A stretch of 64,000 nt of DNA, taken from NCBI GenBank assembly GCA_023229575.1, contig JALNYZ010000006.1, positions 139,188-203,187 on the forward strand. The letters are read 5' to 3'. This document shows, one piece after another, positions 14,498-22,297 of this stretch (position 1 is its first letter; every line of letters starts with the position of its first letter). A program made the translations under genes and the position numbers. The notes below the pieces were generated by a model that was not told the DNA's origin, ran no database searches, and worked only from the letters and a program-made list of their open reading frames with translations. Origin of the DNA: Prolixibacteraceae bacterium (GTDB lineage: Bacteria; Bacteroidota; Bacteroidia; Bacteroidales; Prolixibacteraceae).

Positions 14498-17161
14498 TTA
14501 CTTGATCACAATATTCACAATCTTCCCCGGTACCACAATGATCTTTACAATCGTATTGCCTTCGGTCCATTTTTTTGTGAGATCGCTTTTTAGGGCCGCA
14601 TCCTCTACTTCTTTTGCTGAAAGTCCGACCGGTAATTCGAGTTTGAACCTCACTTTCCCATTAAAAGAGACCGGGTACTCTACAACTTCCTCCGTTAGGC
14701 AAGCAGGATCAAACAGTGGCCATGCAGCGGTTCCGACACTTTGCGAATTCCCGTTCAAAGCCCACAACTCTTCAGCAAGATGGGGGGCAAATGGTGCCAA
14801 AACCTGGTAAAAAGTATTCGCCGTTTCATGAGCAACTTTCCCAACTTTGTAGCAATGGTTGGTAAAGACCATCATTTGGGAAATGGCAGTATTGAACTTC
14901 ATATCTTCCACATCATCCCCTACCTTTTTGATGGTCTGATGTAATATTTTCAAAGTTTCTTTTTGTTCCTCACCCACTGACAGGTTGCCTTTTTCACCAA
15001 AGAAGGTTGCCACCCTCCGCAGAAAATTATAGACACCTTTCACCCCATTCTCTGTCCAGGGTTTGGTTGCATCGAGCGGACCGATAAACATCTCATAGAG
15101 CCGAAGGGAATCGGCGCCGAATTTCTCCACAACATCATCCGGATTCACCACATTTTTCAATGATTTGGACATCTTGGCCACAATCTGGTGCAGCTCCTCT
15201 CCGGTTTCGGTGTGGGTATATTTGCCCTCCCTTTCCGTTACCATATCAGATGGAACTTTGGAGCCGGAGGCTGTTTCATAGGCAAATGCCAGGATCATCC
15301 CCTGGTTGTACAATTTCCGGAAAGGCTCATTGGTAGAAACTATTCCCAAATCAAAGAGCACTTTGTGCCAGAAACGGCTGTATAAAAGGTGCAATACGGC
15401 ATGTTCTGCCCCACCAACATAGAGGTCTACCGGCATCCAGTAGTTCTCTTTGGCTTTTGCAAAAGGTGCAGAATCATTTTTAGGATCGATGAACCGCAGG
15501 TAATACCAGCATGAACCAGCCCATTGGGGCATGGTATTGGTTTCGCGGCGGCCTTTCCTGCCATTGGCATCCGTCACGTGAAGCCAATCACCGGCATTGG
15601 ACAAAGGGGATTCGCCGGTTTCACCCGGTTGATATTTTTCGACTTCCGGCAACTGCAAAGGAAGTTCAGAATCGTCAAGTAAGGAGATTTCCCCATCTTC
15701 CCAATGAATAACCGGAAATGGTTCTCCCCAGTATCGCTGGCGGCTGAAGAGCCAGTCGCGCAACTTATAATTAACAGTGGCTTTCCCCAATCCGGCGCTT
15801 TCGAGCCAGGAAGTCACTTGTTCAATCCCTTTTTCTTTGGACAGGCCATTGATGTCGATTCTAATATTTTTATTGACTGAATTTATATATGCCCCATCCT
15901 CGCTCCAACACGCTTCGCCAGCAAGAACCCTTTTTCTCAACTCTGAATCGACACCCTCTCCGGGATCTAAAATACAGACTATGGATAAATTGTAGGTTTT
16001 GGCAAATTCAAAGTCGCGGTGATCGTGGGCCGGAACAGCCATAATGGCGCCGGTTCCGTATCCCATCAGAACGTAATCCGCTACCCAAACAGGTATTTTT
16101 TCGCCATTTAACGGATTGATCGCGTAACAGCCGGTAAATACGCCGGTTTTGCCTTTCGCCAGATCGGTCCTGTCGAGTTCGCTTTTCATCGCGGCACTAT
16201 TGATGTAGTCGGCGACGGCACTCTTTTGAGCGGAGGTAGTAATTTCCGAAACGAGCTCATGTTCAGGGGCAACCACCATGTAAGTCGCGCCAAACAGGGT
16301 GTCGGGACGCGTGGTGTAAACCCTCAATTTTTTGTTGGTTCCCACCAGTGCGAAATCAACTTCTGCTCCGGTAGAGCGTCCGATCCAGTTGCGCTGCATC
16401 TCCTTTACACCTTCGGGCCAGTCGAGGTCATCAAGACCTTCGAGCAATCGTTCGGCATAATGGGGTATCCTAAGCATCCACTGCTTCAGGAAACGGCGTT
16501 CCACCTCTTTGGTACCGCACTTTTCGTGCGAACCGTCGTTAAGAACCTCTTCGTTGGCGCAGACGGTTTTGCAGGTACGGCAATACCACACCTGGGCTTC
16601 ACCATAGTATGCCAGGCGTTTCTGATCGACATATTCCCTGACAGCTTTCTTGCCGGCTATGGAAATTTCTTCAGGTATGGACAGTTCGCTGATGTGCCTT
16701 CCTTTCCTTGCTTCGGCATCAAACCAGGTGTTGTACAATTTGGTAAAGATCCATTGCGTCCATTTAAAATAGGAGGGATCGGTGGTATTTATTTCGCGGT
16801 CCCAGTCATAGCTCAGACCGAGCGACTGGATTTGACGTCTGAAATTATCACAATTTTTTTGGGTAGTTTCGGCAGGATGCGTACCCGTTTGGATGGCATA
16901 TTGCTCGGCAGGCAGACCAAACGCATCCCAGCCCATCGGGTGAAGCACATTGAAACCTTTGCTCCGCTTGTATCGGCAAACGATATCAGTGGCGGTATAT
17001 CCTTCAGGATGTCCTACATGCAGTCCAGCACCCGAAGGATAGGGAAACATGTCGAGGCAGTAGAATTTTGGTTTTGAAAAATCGTCTATTGTCTTGAAAC
17101 TATTGTTGTCAGCCCAGTACTGCTGCCATTTGGCTTCAATCTCTTTGAAGTTATAATCCAT
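14498..17161 (-). CDS. leuS: Leucyl-tRNA synthetase
   Basis: Charges tRNA-Leu. An 887-residue class Ia synthetase. The HIGH motif is in YPSGAGLHVGHPEGYTATD at about residues 41-59. The CP1 editing domain is present (TTRPDTLFGATYMVVAPEH and the GYGTGAIMAVPAHDHRD segment). The KMSKS motif is AKMSKSLKNVVNPDDVVE near residue 655. The anticodon-binding region and the C-terminal domain complete the protein. It is read alone toward gltX, separated from it by an inverted-repeat element. A -7 element TAATTTTG lies 36 bases upstream. Confidence 0.98.
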   Translation of the reverse strand: MDYNFKEIEAKWQQYWADNNSFKTIDDFSKPKFYCLDMFPYPSGAGLHVGHPEGYTATDIVCRYKRSKGFNVLHPMGWDAFGLPAEQYAIQTGTHPAETTQKNCDNFRRQIQSLGLSYDWDREINTTDPSYFKWTQWIFTKLYNTWFDAEARKGRHISELSIPEEISIAGKKAVREYVDQKRLAYYGEAQVWYCRTCKTVCANEEVLNDGSHEKCGTKEVERRFLKQWMLRIPHYAERLLEGLDDLDWPEGVKEMQRNWIGRSTGAEVDFALVGTNKKLRVYTTRPDTLFGATYMVVAPEHELVSEITTSAQKSAVADYINSAAMKSELDRTDLAKGKTGVFTGCYAINPLNGEKIPVWVADYVLMGYGTGAIMAVPAHDHRDFEFAKTYNLSIVCILDPGEGVDSELRKRVLAGEACWSEDGAYINSVNKNIRIDINGLSKEKGIEQVTSWLESAGLGKATVNYKLRDWLFSRQRYWGEPFPVIHWEDGEISLLDDSELPLQLPEVEKYQPGETGESPLSNAGDWLHVTDANGRKGRRETNTMPQWAGSCWYYLRFIDPKNDSAPFAKAKENYWMPVDLYVGGAEHAVLHLLYSRFWHKVLFDLGIVSTNEPFRKLYNQGMILAFAYETASGSKVPSDMVTEREGKYTHTETGEELHQIVAKMSKSLKNVVNPDDVVEKFGADSLRLYEMFIGPLDATKPWTENGVKGVYNFLRRVATFFGEKGNLSVGEEQKETLKILHQTIKKVGDDVEDMKFNTAISQMMVFTNHCYKVGKVAHETANTFYQVLAPFAPHLAEELWALNGNSQSVGTAAWPLFDPACLTEEVVEYPVSFNGKVRFKLELPVGLSAKEVEDAALKSDLTKKWTEGNTIVKIIVVPGKIVNIVIK

Positions 17162-17196
17162 CGGGTTTTGAACTTATATACGTGAAAAATATGGCG

Positions 17197-17204
17197 CAAA
17201 ATTA
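17197..17204 (-). promoter_or_regulatory. -7 element TAATTTTG of leuS
   Basis: Minus-strand TAATTTTG, 36 bases before the leuS start. It matches TAnnTTTG; no good TTG was seen at -33. Confidence 0.45.
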
Positions 17205-17235
17205 CGATTAATATCCTATATTTATAAATAGTCCG

Positions 17236-17243
17236 TATCTTTG
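17236..17243 (+). promoter_or_regulatory. -7 element TATCTTTG of the 75-residue gene
   Basis: TATCTTTG ends 15 bases before the ATG at 17259. It is divergent from the leuS promoter. Confidence 0.45.
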
Positions 17244-17258
17244 TAAAAACAGTTCCCT

Positions 17259-17486
17259 ATGTCAACAAAGGTAATAAAACCTAAAAATAGGGCAGAAGAA
17301 GCTTTGCTAACCAAATTGCTGAGTAAGATGAATGTTGATGCCCATCTCGTTCATGAGCCGTTCCCAAATTACGATACTATTACCGCAATTCAGGATGTTG
17401 AATCAGGAAAAGGTACCAAAACTGCAAACTCAGCAGATCTTTTCAATAAACTCGGAATTAATCAATCTATTGATGATAATCTTTAA
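17259..17486 (+). CDS. Small antitoxin-like protein without a toxin partner
   Basis: A 75-residue soluble protein. Sequence such as MSTKVIKPKNRAEEALLTKL, NYDTITAIQDVESGKGTK and SADLFNKLGI resembles the small antitoxin-like proteins (DUF2683 type) that precede RelE/Txe-like toxins in Bacteroidota. No toxin ORF follows: the next feature is an inverted-repeat element 22 bases downstream, then gdhA. It is therefore either an orphan antitoxin or the residue of a pair whose toxin was lost. Promoter and start codon look sound, so it is probably expressed. Confidence 0.65.
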   Translation: MSTKVIKPKNRAEEALLTKLLSKMNVDAHLVHEPFPNYDTITAIQDVESGKGTKTANSADLFNKLGINQSIDDNL

Positions 17487-17507
17487 AGATGCATCAATTA
17501 ATGTCGA

Positions 17508-17700
17508 TTTGTAAAACCTCATTTCCCCCTTTTCAACCTTAGTAGAAAAGTCGGTCCCCCCCACCGGTAATAACCTTATTACCTTATTTAGTGAACGCTT
17601 TAACGAGAAATTATATTTCTTCGAAATAAGGTAATAAGGTTGTTTTTCATCCGACTATCAATTTCTACTAAGGTTCAACAGGAAAAATAAGGTTTGCAAA
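17508..17700. repeat. MITE-like inverted pair of 80-bp CTTAGTAG units (best preserved)
   Basis: The left half (17508-17590) contains TTTGTAAAACCTCATTTCC, CAACCTTAGTAGAAA and AATAACCTTATTACCTTATT. The right half (about 17622-17700) is its inverse, with AATAAGGTAATAAGGTT, TTTCTACTAAGGTT and AATAAGGTTTGCAAA. A loop of about 30 bases separates them. No ORF inside. The remaining 17701-17920 bases are AT-rich with nothing recognised. Confidence 0.8.
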
Positions 17701-17923
17701 CCCGATGATTTTCTATAGGTTTCATTTAGGCAACATTCAGTCCTCAGCGATTACTTTTCTAAAACTTTATTCAAAACCACTCCTTTCACTTTCAGTTTGA
17801 AATCAAAATCCAATTAATACCAGCATAATCCAATAAATCCAAATCCGGGACTAATAGTTTGATTCTCTAAGAATTAATGATAAAATTCACATTCATCAAA
17901 GGATATCGGATTTAAAATTCAAT

Positions 17924-17931
17924 TACTTTTG
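17924..17931 (+). promoter_or_regulatory. -7 element TACTTTTG of gdhA
   Basis: TACTTTTG lies 41 bases upstream of the gdhA ATG and fits TAnnTTTG. Confidence 0.5.
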
Positions 17932-17972
17932 GCTATTGATTTTTCTAAACAAAACATCTAAAAAAATTAATC

Positions 17973-19310
17973 ATGAACGCCGGAATTGATAAATTTATGG
18001 AGGAGCTGAAATCCCGCACTCCGGGAGAAAACGAGTTCCATCAGGCAGTAAGGGAGGTTATAGAGACTGTATGGGATGTGTACGATGCCAATCCAAGATA
18101 CAAACAGGCCAAAATATTGGAGCGGATGGTTGAGCCTGAGCGTACCATTATTTTCCGCGTGCCCTGGATGAACGATCTGGGTGAAGTTGAGATCAACAGA
18201 GGCTACAGGGTAGAGTTTAACAGTACTTTGGGCCCCTACAAAGGCGGGTTAAGGTTTCACAAGAGTGTCAATCTTAGCATTTTAAAGTTCCTTGGTTTTG
18301 AACAGACCTTCAAAAACAGTCTTACAACCCTACCCATGGGCGGCGGCAAAGGCGGTTCTGATTTTAGCGCCAAGGGTAGAAGCGACAATGAGATCATGCG
18401 TTTTTGCCAATCATTTATGACAGAACTTTTTCGCCATATCGGACCGAATACAGATGTTCCGGCCGGGGATATCGGCGTAGGAGGCCGTGAAATCGGCTAT
18501 CTGTTTGGACAATACAAACGGATACGCAATGAGTTTACGGGAGTGTTAACCGGCAAGGGCCTGGGTTGGGGCGGATCATTGATTCGTCCGGAAGCGACCG
18601 GATTTGGTGCCGTCTATTTCGTTCAGCACATGCTCAAAGATATGGGTAAAGAGCTGAAGGGTAAAACTGTCTCTGTTTCCGGTTTCGGCAACGTAGCCTG
18701 GGGAGCCATCACAAAAATCGACGAACTTGGTGGTAAAGTTGTGACCATCTCAGGCCCAGATGGATATATTTATGATCCTGCCGGGATATCCGGAAACAAA
18801 ATTAATTATCTGCTCGATCTTCGTGCATCAAACAATGATATTGTTGCCCCTTTCGCCGAGGAGTTCGGCTGTCATTTCTTCCCCAATGCAAAACCCTGGG
18901 AGCAGAAAGTAGATATCGCGCTGCCTTGTGCCTGTGAAAACGAACTTGATGAAGCCGATGCCAGAAAGCTGGTTGCCAATGGCTGTTTCCTGATTGGGGA
19001 AGTCTCCAACATGGGATGTACTGCCGGGGCAGTCAATTACTTCCTTGACAATAAAATTCATTATGCCCCTGGAAAAGCAGTTAACGCCGGAGGTGTTGCA
19101 GTTTCCGGACTGGAAATGTCGCAAAACAGCATGCGTTACAACTGGACGAAAGAGGAGGTCGATAAACGGCTTCACCTGATCATGCACGACATCCATGAAA
19201 CCTGCAAAAAATTTGGCCGTGATGGTGATTACATAAATTACGTAAAAGGGGCCAATGTTGGAGGATTCGTGAAGGTGGCGGATGCGATGCTGGCGCAGGG
19301 GCTGGTATAG
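17973..19310 (+). CDS. gdhA: NADP-type glutamate dehydrogenase
   Basis: Interconverts 2-oxoglutarate plus ammonium and glutamate. At 445 residues it has the length of hexameric GDH. Signatures are GPYKGGLRFHKSVNLSILKF (substrate-binding Lys region, about residues 88-107), PMGGGKGGSDFSAKGRS with the catalytic Lys, DVPAGDIGVGGREIGYL, and the nucleotide-binding VSGFGNVAWGA. The S50-like family ending NVGGFVKVADAM is intact. Reading stops with a TAG that directly abuts the first base of an inverted-heptamer arm (19311). NADP preference is inferred from family similarity. Confidence 0.96.
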   Translation: MNAGIDKFMEELKSRTPGENEFHQAVREVIETVWDVYDANPRYKQAKILERMVEPERTIIFRVPWMNDLGEVEINRGYRVEFNSTLGPYKGGLRFHKSVNLSILKFLGFEQTFKNSLTTLPMGGGKGGSDFSAKGRSDNEIMRFCQSFMTELFRHIGPNTDVPAGDIGVGGREIGYLFGQYKRIRNEFTGVLTGKGLGWGGSLIRPEATGFGAVYFVQHMLKDMGKELKGKTVSVSGFGNVAWGAITKIDELGGKVVTISGPDGYIYDPAGISGNKINYLLDLRASNNDIVAPFAEEFGCHFFPNAKPWEQKVDIALPCACENELDEADARKLVANGCFLIGEVSNMGCTAGAVNYFLDNKIHYAPGKAVNAGGVAVSGLEMSQNSMRYNWTKEEVDKRLHLIMHDIHETCKKFGRDGDYINYVKGANVGGFVKVADAMLAQGLV

Positions 19311-19784
19311 AGTTATGAGTTATAAGTTATGAGTTATTTGGGTTTCGATTTAGAAGTGAGAATTGCACTTCTAATCATTTTGAGAAGTTCAGTTGCTTCA
19401 GAATGAAAGTTGTTAAACTCAATTTCGGTTAAATATTCCGTCTTCCAAAGTAACTCAAGCCAATATAGAGACTCATCGCATTCTTTTTGTGCAATGGCAA
19501 GTTTGTGTTCAAAATCTGCTTTACTTTCGGCATACTGGGCCTCGCGAACCATTGCTCCTACTGAAGTTCCGCTTCTTAAAAGTTGTTTACTTAATACAAA
19601 TTCCTTCCTGCTATTTCTAAGAACAGGATACAATCGAATAACTTTAATTGCAAAAGAAAAACTCTTTTCTTTAATTACAAATTCTTTCATTACAGGATGA
19701 AATAGGTTAAACATTACTTACAAGTTACACAAAAAAATTTATTTCCGCAAATCCCATAACTCATAACTCATAACTCATAACTCA
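19311..19784. mobile_element. Arm-ORF-arm cassette 1 carrying an S23 four-helix-bundle gene
   Basis: The left arm (19311-19337) consists of AGTTATG/AGTTATA heptamers. The right arm (19754-19784) is the inverse, CATAACT repeated. Between them lies a single minus-strand ORF whose TAA stop is formed by the left arm. The cassette begins on the base after the gdhA stop. The right-arm boundary CAAATCCCATAACTCATAAC is identical in cassette 2. I interpret the whole 474 bp as one small unit. Confidence 0.75.
19334..19690 (-). CDS. S23/IVP-type four-helix-bundle protein (copy 1)
   Basis: About 118 residues from the ATG that aligns with copy 2 (MKEFVIKEKSF); an in-frame ATG at 19714 would add eight residues. 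It belongs to the family of proteins encoded in 23S rRNA intervening sequences (four helix bundle, TIGR02436/S23). Signatures are LSKQLLRSGTSVGAMVREAQ and AQKECDESLYWLELL. The family forms pentameric, positively charged barrels; it is related in fold to the Avd protein of diversity-generating retroelements and probably binds nucleic acid, but the role is not established. Here it is not in rRNA but in a cassette bounded by inverted heptamer arms, antisense to its neighbours gdhA and tatD. Its stop codon is in the arm. Confidence 0.85.
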   Translation of the reverse strand: MKEFVIKEKSFSFAIKVIRLYPVLRNSRKEFVLSKQLLRSGTSVGAMVREAQYAESKADFEHKLAIAQKECDESLYWLELLWKTEYLTEIEFNNFHSEATELLKMIRSAILTSKSKPK

Positions 19785-19824
19785 GATATAACATTCCCTT
19801 AACCTAACTGATATTCAGCTTGCT

Positions 19825-19832
19825 TACCTTTG
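19825..19832 (+). promoter_or_regulatory. -7 element TACCTTTG of tatD
   Basis: TACCTTTG lies 16 bases before the tatD ATG; the leader would be about 10 bases long. Confidence 0.45.
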
Positions 19833-19848
19833 CTGAAAATTACAGGGC

Positions 19849-20613
19849 ATGTTTGTTGACAGTCATTCGCACATTTATTCAGTTGATTTCAGCCTCGACC
19901 GGGATGAGGTAATCACCCGTGCCCTGGATGCTGGCGTAGAACGGATTGTCCTGCCAAACATTGACAGCTCCACCATCAAACCATTGATGGATCTCACCGA
20001 TACTATACCCGGACTATTTTTCCCGTTGGTAGGTCTTCACCCGACTTCAGTCAAGGAAGATTTCCGCAAGGAACTTCAGATTTTGGAGTATTGGCTGGGA
20101 AAGAGAAAATTCTACGGTATTGGAGAGATAGGCATTGATCTTTTCTGGGACAAATCATTTCTGGAAGAGCAGATTGAAGCCTTTACTACACAGATTGGCT
20201 GGGCCAAAAACAGAAGTTTACCAATCGTTATCCATGTCAGGGAATCTTTTGATGAGGTGATGGAACAACTCAGAAAAGTGCATACTCCTGGCTTACAGGG
20301 AGTGTTTCACAGTTTCACAGGGACCCTGGAGCAAGCGGAACAAATTATTGAGTTAGGATTTAAAATTGGGATCAACGGTATTATTACCTTCAAGAATTCA
20401 GATCTTGGAGAAACCATCCAAAAGATTGATCCTTCCCATCTGCTGATTGAAACAGACTCTCCCTGGTTGGCGCCTGTTCCACACAGGGGCAAACGAAATG
20501 AATGTTCCTACGTCGTTAACGTAGCAGCTAAAATTGCAGAGCTCCACAATACCTCCATCGAAAATATTGCCGCCATCACTTCGAAGAACGCGAAAGAGTT
20601 GTTTGGATTCTGA
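19849..20613 (+). CDS. tatD: TatD family metal-dependent hydrolase (3'-5' DNase-like)
   Basis: A 254-residue TIM-barrel metallohydrolase. Metal ligands are visible as DSHSH at residues 4-8, GEIGIDLFW in the middle, VIHVRES, the HSFTGT segment and LIETDSPWLAPVPHRGKRNE near the end, which is the TatD signature. Family members act as Mg2+-dependent DNases; YcfH/TatD proteins process single-stranded ends and may serve in repair. It is read alone and is flanked on both sides by S23 cassettes. An arm begins six bases after its TGA. Confidence 0.92.
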   Translation: MFVDSHSHIYSVDFSLDRDEVITRALDAGVERIVLPNIDSSTIKPLMDLTDTIPGLFFPLVGLHPTSVKEDFRKELQILEYWLGKRKFYGIGEIGIDLFWDKSFLEEQIEAFTTQIGWAKNRSLPIVIHVRESFDEVMEQLRKVHTPGLQGVFHSFTGTLEQAEQIIELGFKIGINGIITFKNSDLGETIQKIDPSHLLIETDSPWLAPVPHRGKRNECSYVVNVAAKIAELHNTSIENIAAITSKNAKELFGF

Positions 20614-20618
20614 GGGAA

Positions 20619-21117
20619 AGTTATGAGTTATGAGTTATAAGTTATGACGCATCAGGAGAATTTTTAGGAGGTTTAGATTTTGATTTTGAAGTAATAATCG
20701 CACTTTTGATCATTTTAAGTAGTTCACTGGCTTCAGTATGATAGCTTACAAATTCACTCTCTGCCAAATAATTAGTTTGAACAAGTAACTCAAGCCAATA
20801 GAGAGACTCATCGCATTCTTTTTGTGCAATGCCAAGTTTGTGTTCGAAATCGGCTTTACTTTCAGCATTTTGGGCCTCACGAACCAGAGCCCCAACAGAT
20901 GTTCCACTCCTTAACAATTGTTTGCTTAATACAAACTCCTTTTTGCTTTGACTAAGAACCGGGTACAATCGAACCATTTTAATTGCAAAAGAGAAACTCT
21001 TTTCTTTAATAATAAATTTGCTCATGATTTTATGAATTAGGTTTAATCTTACATACAATTTACAGAAAATTAAATTATTTCACAAATCCCATAACTCATA
21101 ACTCATAACTCATAACT
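20619..21117. mobile_element. Arm-ORF-arm cassette 2 carrying an S23 four-helix-bundle gene
   Basis: The left arm (20619-20647) repeats AGTTATG and AGTTATA. The right arm (21088-21117) repeats ATAACTC. The enclosed minus-strand ORF again uses a TAA in the left arm. Same orientation, same right boundary and very similar ORF as cassette 1, 1.3 kb away. It starts six bases after the tatD stop and its right end runs into the ansA promoter. Confidence 0.75.
20642..21025 (-). CDS. S23/IVP-type four-helix-bundle protein (copy 2)
   Basis: About 127 residues from the ATG giving MSKFIIKEKSF; a TTG start at 21058 would add 11 residues. It is a close paralogue of copy 1, sharing FVLSKQLLRSGTSVGA and KADFEHKL and the IAQKECDESLYWLELL helix. 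It differs mainly by a longer basic tail (SKSKSKPPKNSPDAS) that runs into the arm. Same inference on fold and role as copy 1. Retention of an intact frame in both copies despite nucleotide differences suggests selection on the protein. Confidence 0.85.
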   Translation of the reverse strand: MSKFIIKEKSFSFAIKMVRLYPVLSQSKKEFVLSKQLLRSGTSVGALVREAQNAESKADFEHKLGIAQKECDESLYWLELLVQTNYLAESEFVSYHTEASELLKMIKSAIITSKSKSKPPKNSPDAS

Positions 21118-21120
21118 TTG
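21113..21120 (+). promoter_or_regulatory. -7 element TAACTTTG of ansA, formed by the end of the repeat arm
   Basis: The last ATAACT of the right arm of cassette 2 continues as TAACTTTG, a match to TAnnTTTG 31 bases before the ansA ATG. Confidence 0.45.
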
Positions 21121-21151
21121 CGAGAAGCTTTCTAACAAGATACTATTTAGC

Positions 21152-22189
21152 ATGTCATCCAACGAAAAAGCAGCAATACTGATCATCTACACTGGCGGTA
21201 CCATTGGCATGCGGGAAGACCCTGTTACCAAAACACTTGCCCCAATGAAATTCGGAATGTTGCTCGACGAGATTCCTGAGCTGAATAAGTTGGGCTATTC
21301 GATCTCCTCCATCACTTTTAACCCGCCCATCGACTCCTCCAACATGACCCCGGCTATTTGGACCCAGCTGGCCAAAACCATTCAGAAAAATTATAGCAAA
21401 TTTGATGGGTTTGTGATTTTGCACGGTACAGATACCATGTCCTATACGGCTTCAGCACTGAGCTACATGTTTGAAAACCTGGACAAGGCCATTGTCATGA
21501 CCGGCTCTCAATTGCCAATTGGTGTTTTACGGACAGATGGAAAAGAGAACATTATTACTGCTGTTCAAATTGCAGCGGCGAGAAAGGAAGGGAGATCCAT
21601 CGTCCCCGAAGTTTGCATCTATTTTGATTCCCAGCTCTTTCGTGGTAACCGGACCACGAAAAAAGATTCGGCCCAATTCAGCGCATTCGCCTCCCACAAT
21701 TATCCGCCATTAGCAAAAGCCGGCGTTGATATTGTGTACAATTTTGAACGTATCAATTACCCTAAAAACAAGGGGGTACTGAAAATCAATACGACCATTG
21801 ATGATCGGGTGATCATCCTGAAGATATTCCCAGGTCTGAACCGCCACTATTTTGAATCAATCCTTCAGTTTCCGGATTTGAGAGGTGTTGTACTTGAATC
21901 ATATGGATCCGGGAATATGCCAACTTCGCCCTGGCTGATTGCAGCTATTAAAAAAGCAACAAAAAGGGGGCTGATCCTGATGAATGTCTCACAGTGTCCG
22001 GGAGGGAAAGTGGTGATGGGCCACTACGAAACCAGTATTGAACTCCAAAAGGCAGGGGTTATAAATGGCAAAGACAGTACGGTCGAAGCTGCTGTAACCA
22101 AACTGATGTTTATGCTCGGACAAAATCTCTCACACGAGGAGACCAAGTACTACCTCAGCAACAATTTGAAAGGCGAAATCGAATTATAA
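21152..22189 (+). CDS. ansA: Type I (cytoplasmic) L-asparaginase
   Basis: Hydrolyses asparagine to aspartate and ammonia. 345 residues, no signal peptide, consistent with the cytoplasmic type I enzyme. The first catalytic Thr is in IYTGGTIGM at about residues 12-20. The second motif, FVILHGTDTMSYTASALSYM, lies near residues 88-107, with the Thr-Asp pair and a downstream Lys. YGSGNMP is also typical. It may be transcribed from a promoter partly formed by the preceding repeat arm. It converges with aspS. Confidence 0.94.
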   Translation: MSSNEKAAILIIYTGGTIGMREDPVTKTLAPMKFGMLLDEIPELNKLGYSISSITFNPPIDSSNMTPAIWTQLAKTIQKNYSKFDGFVILHGTDTMSYTASALSYMFENLDKAIVMTGSQLPIGVLRTDGKENIITAVQIAAARKEGRSIVPEVCIYFDSQLFRGNRTTKKDSAQFSAFASHNYPPLAKAGVDIVYNFERINYPKNKGVLKINTTIDDRVIILKIFPGLNRHYFESILQFPDLRGVVLESYGSGNMPTSPWLIAAIKKATKRGLILMNVSQCPGGKVVMGHYETSIELQKAGVINGKDSTVEAAVTKLMFMLGQNLSHEETKYYLSNNLKGEIEL

Positions 22190-22242
22190 AATTCGATACC
22201 GAATATATCTGAGGTTTTTCAGCTATTCAATTGAAAATCTGC

Positions 22243-22284
22243 TGATTTGTAAACCCTATTTTTCTATTCAACCTACTATATAAT
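22243..22284. repeat. Degenerate half-unit of the CTTAGTAG repeat family
   Basis: GATTTGTAAACCCTATTTTT and CTATTCAACCTACTATA parallel the left end of the element at 17508. It lies between the convergent genes ansA and aspS. Confidence 0.55.
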
Positions 22285-22297
22285 CTTGATTGGTGCG

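Noticed and set aside
13999..14500. tRNA or other RNA gene in the gltX-leuS spacer
   Set aside because: No T-loop GGTTCGA-type sequence or cloverleaf; the structure is explained by the inverted 80-bp units.
16226..17077. 283-codon open frame antisense to leuS
   Set aside because: It lies wholly within leuS on the other strand, and leuS is a clear full-length synthetase; the antisense product has no recognisable features.
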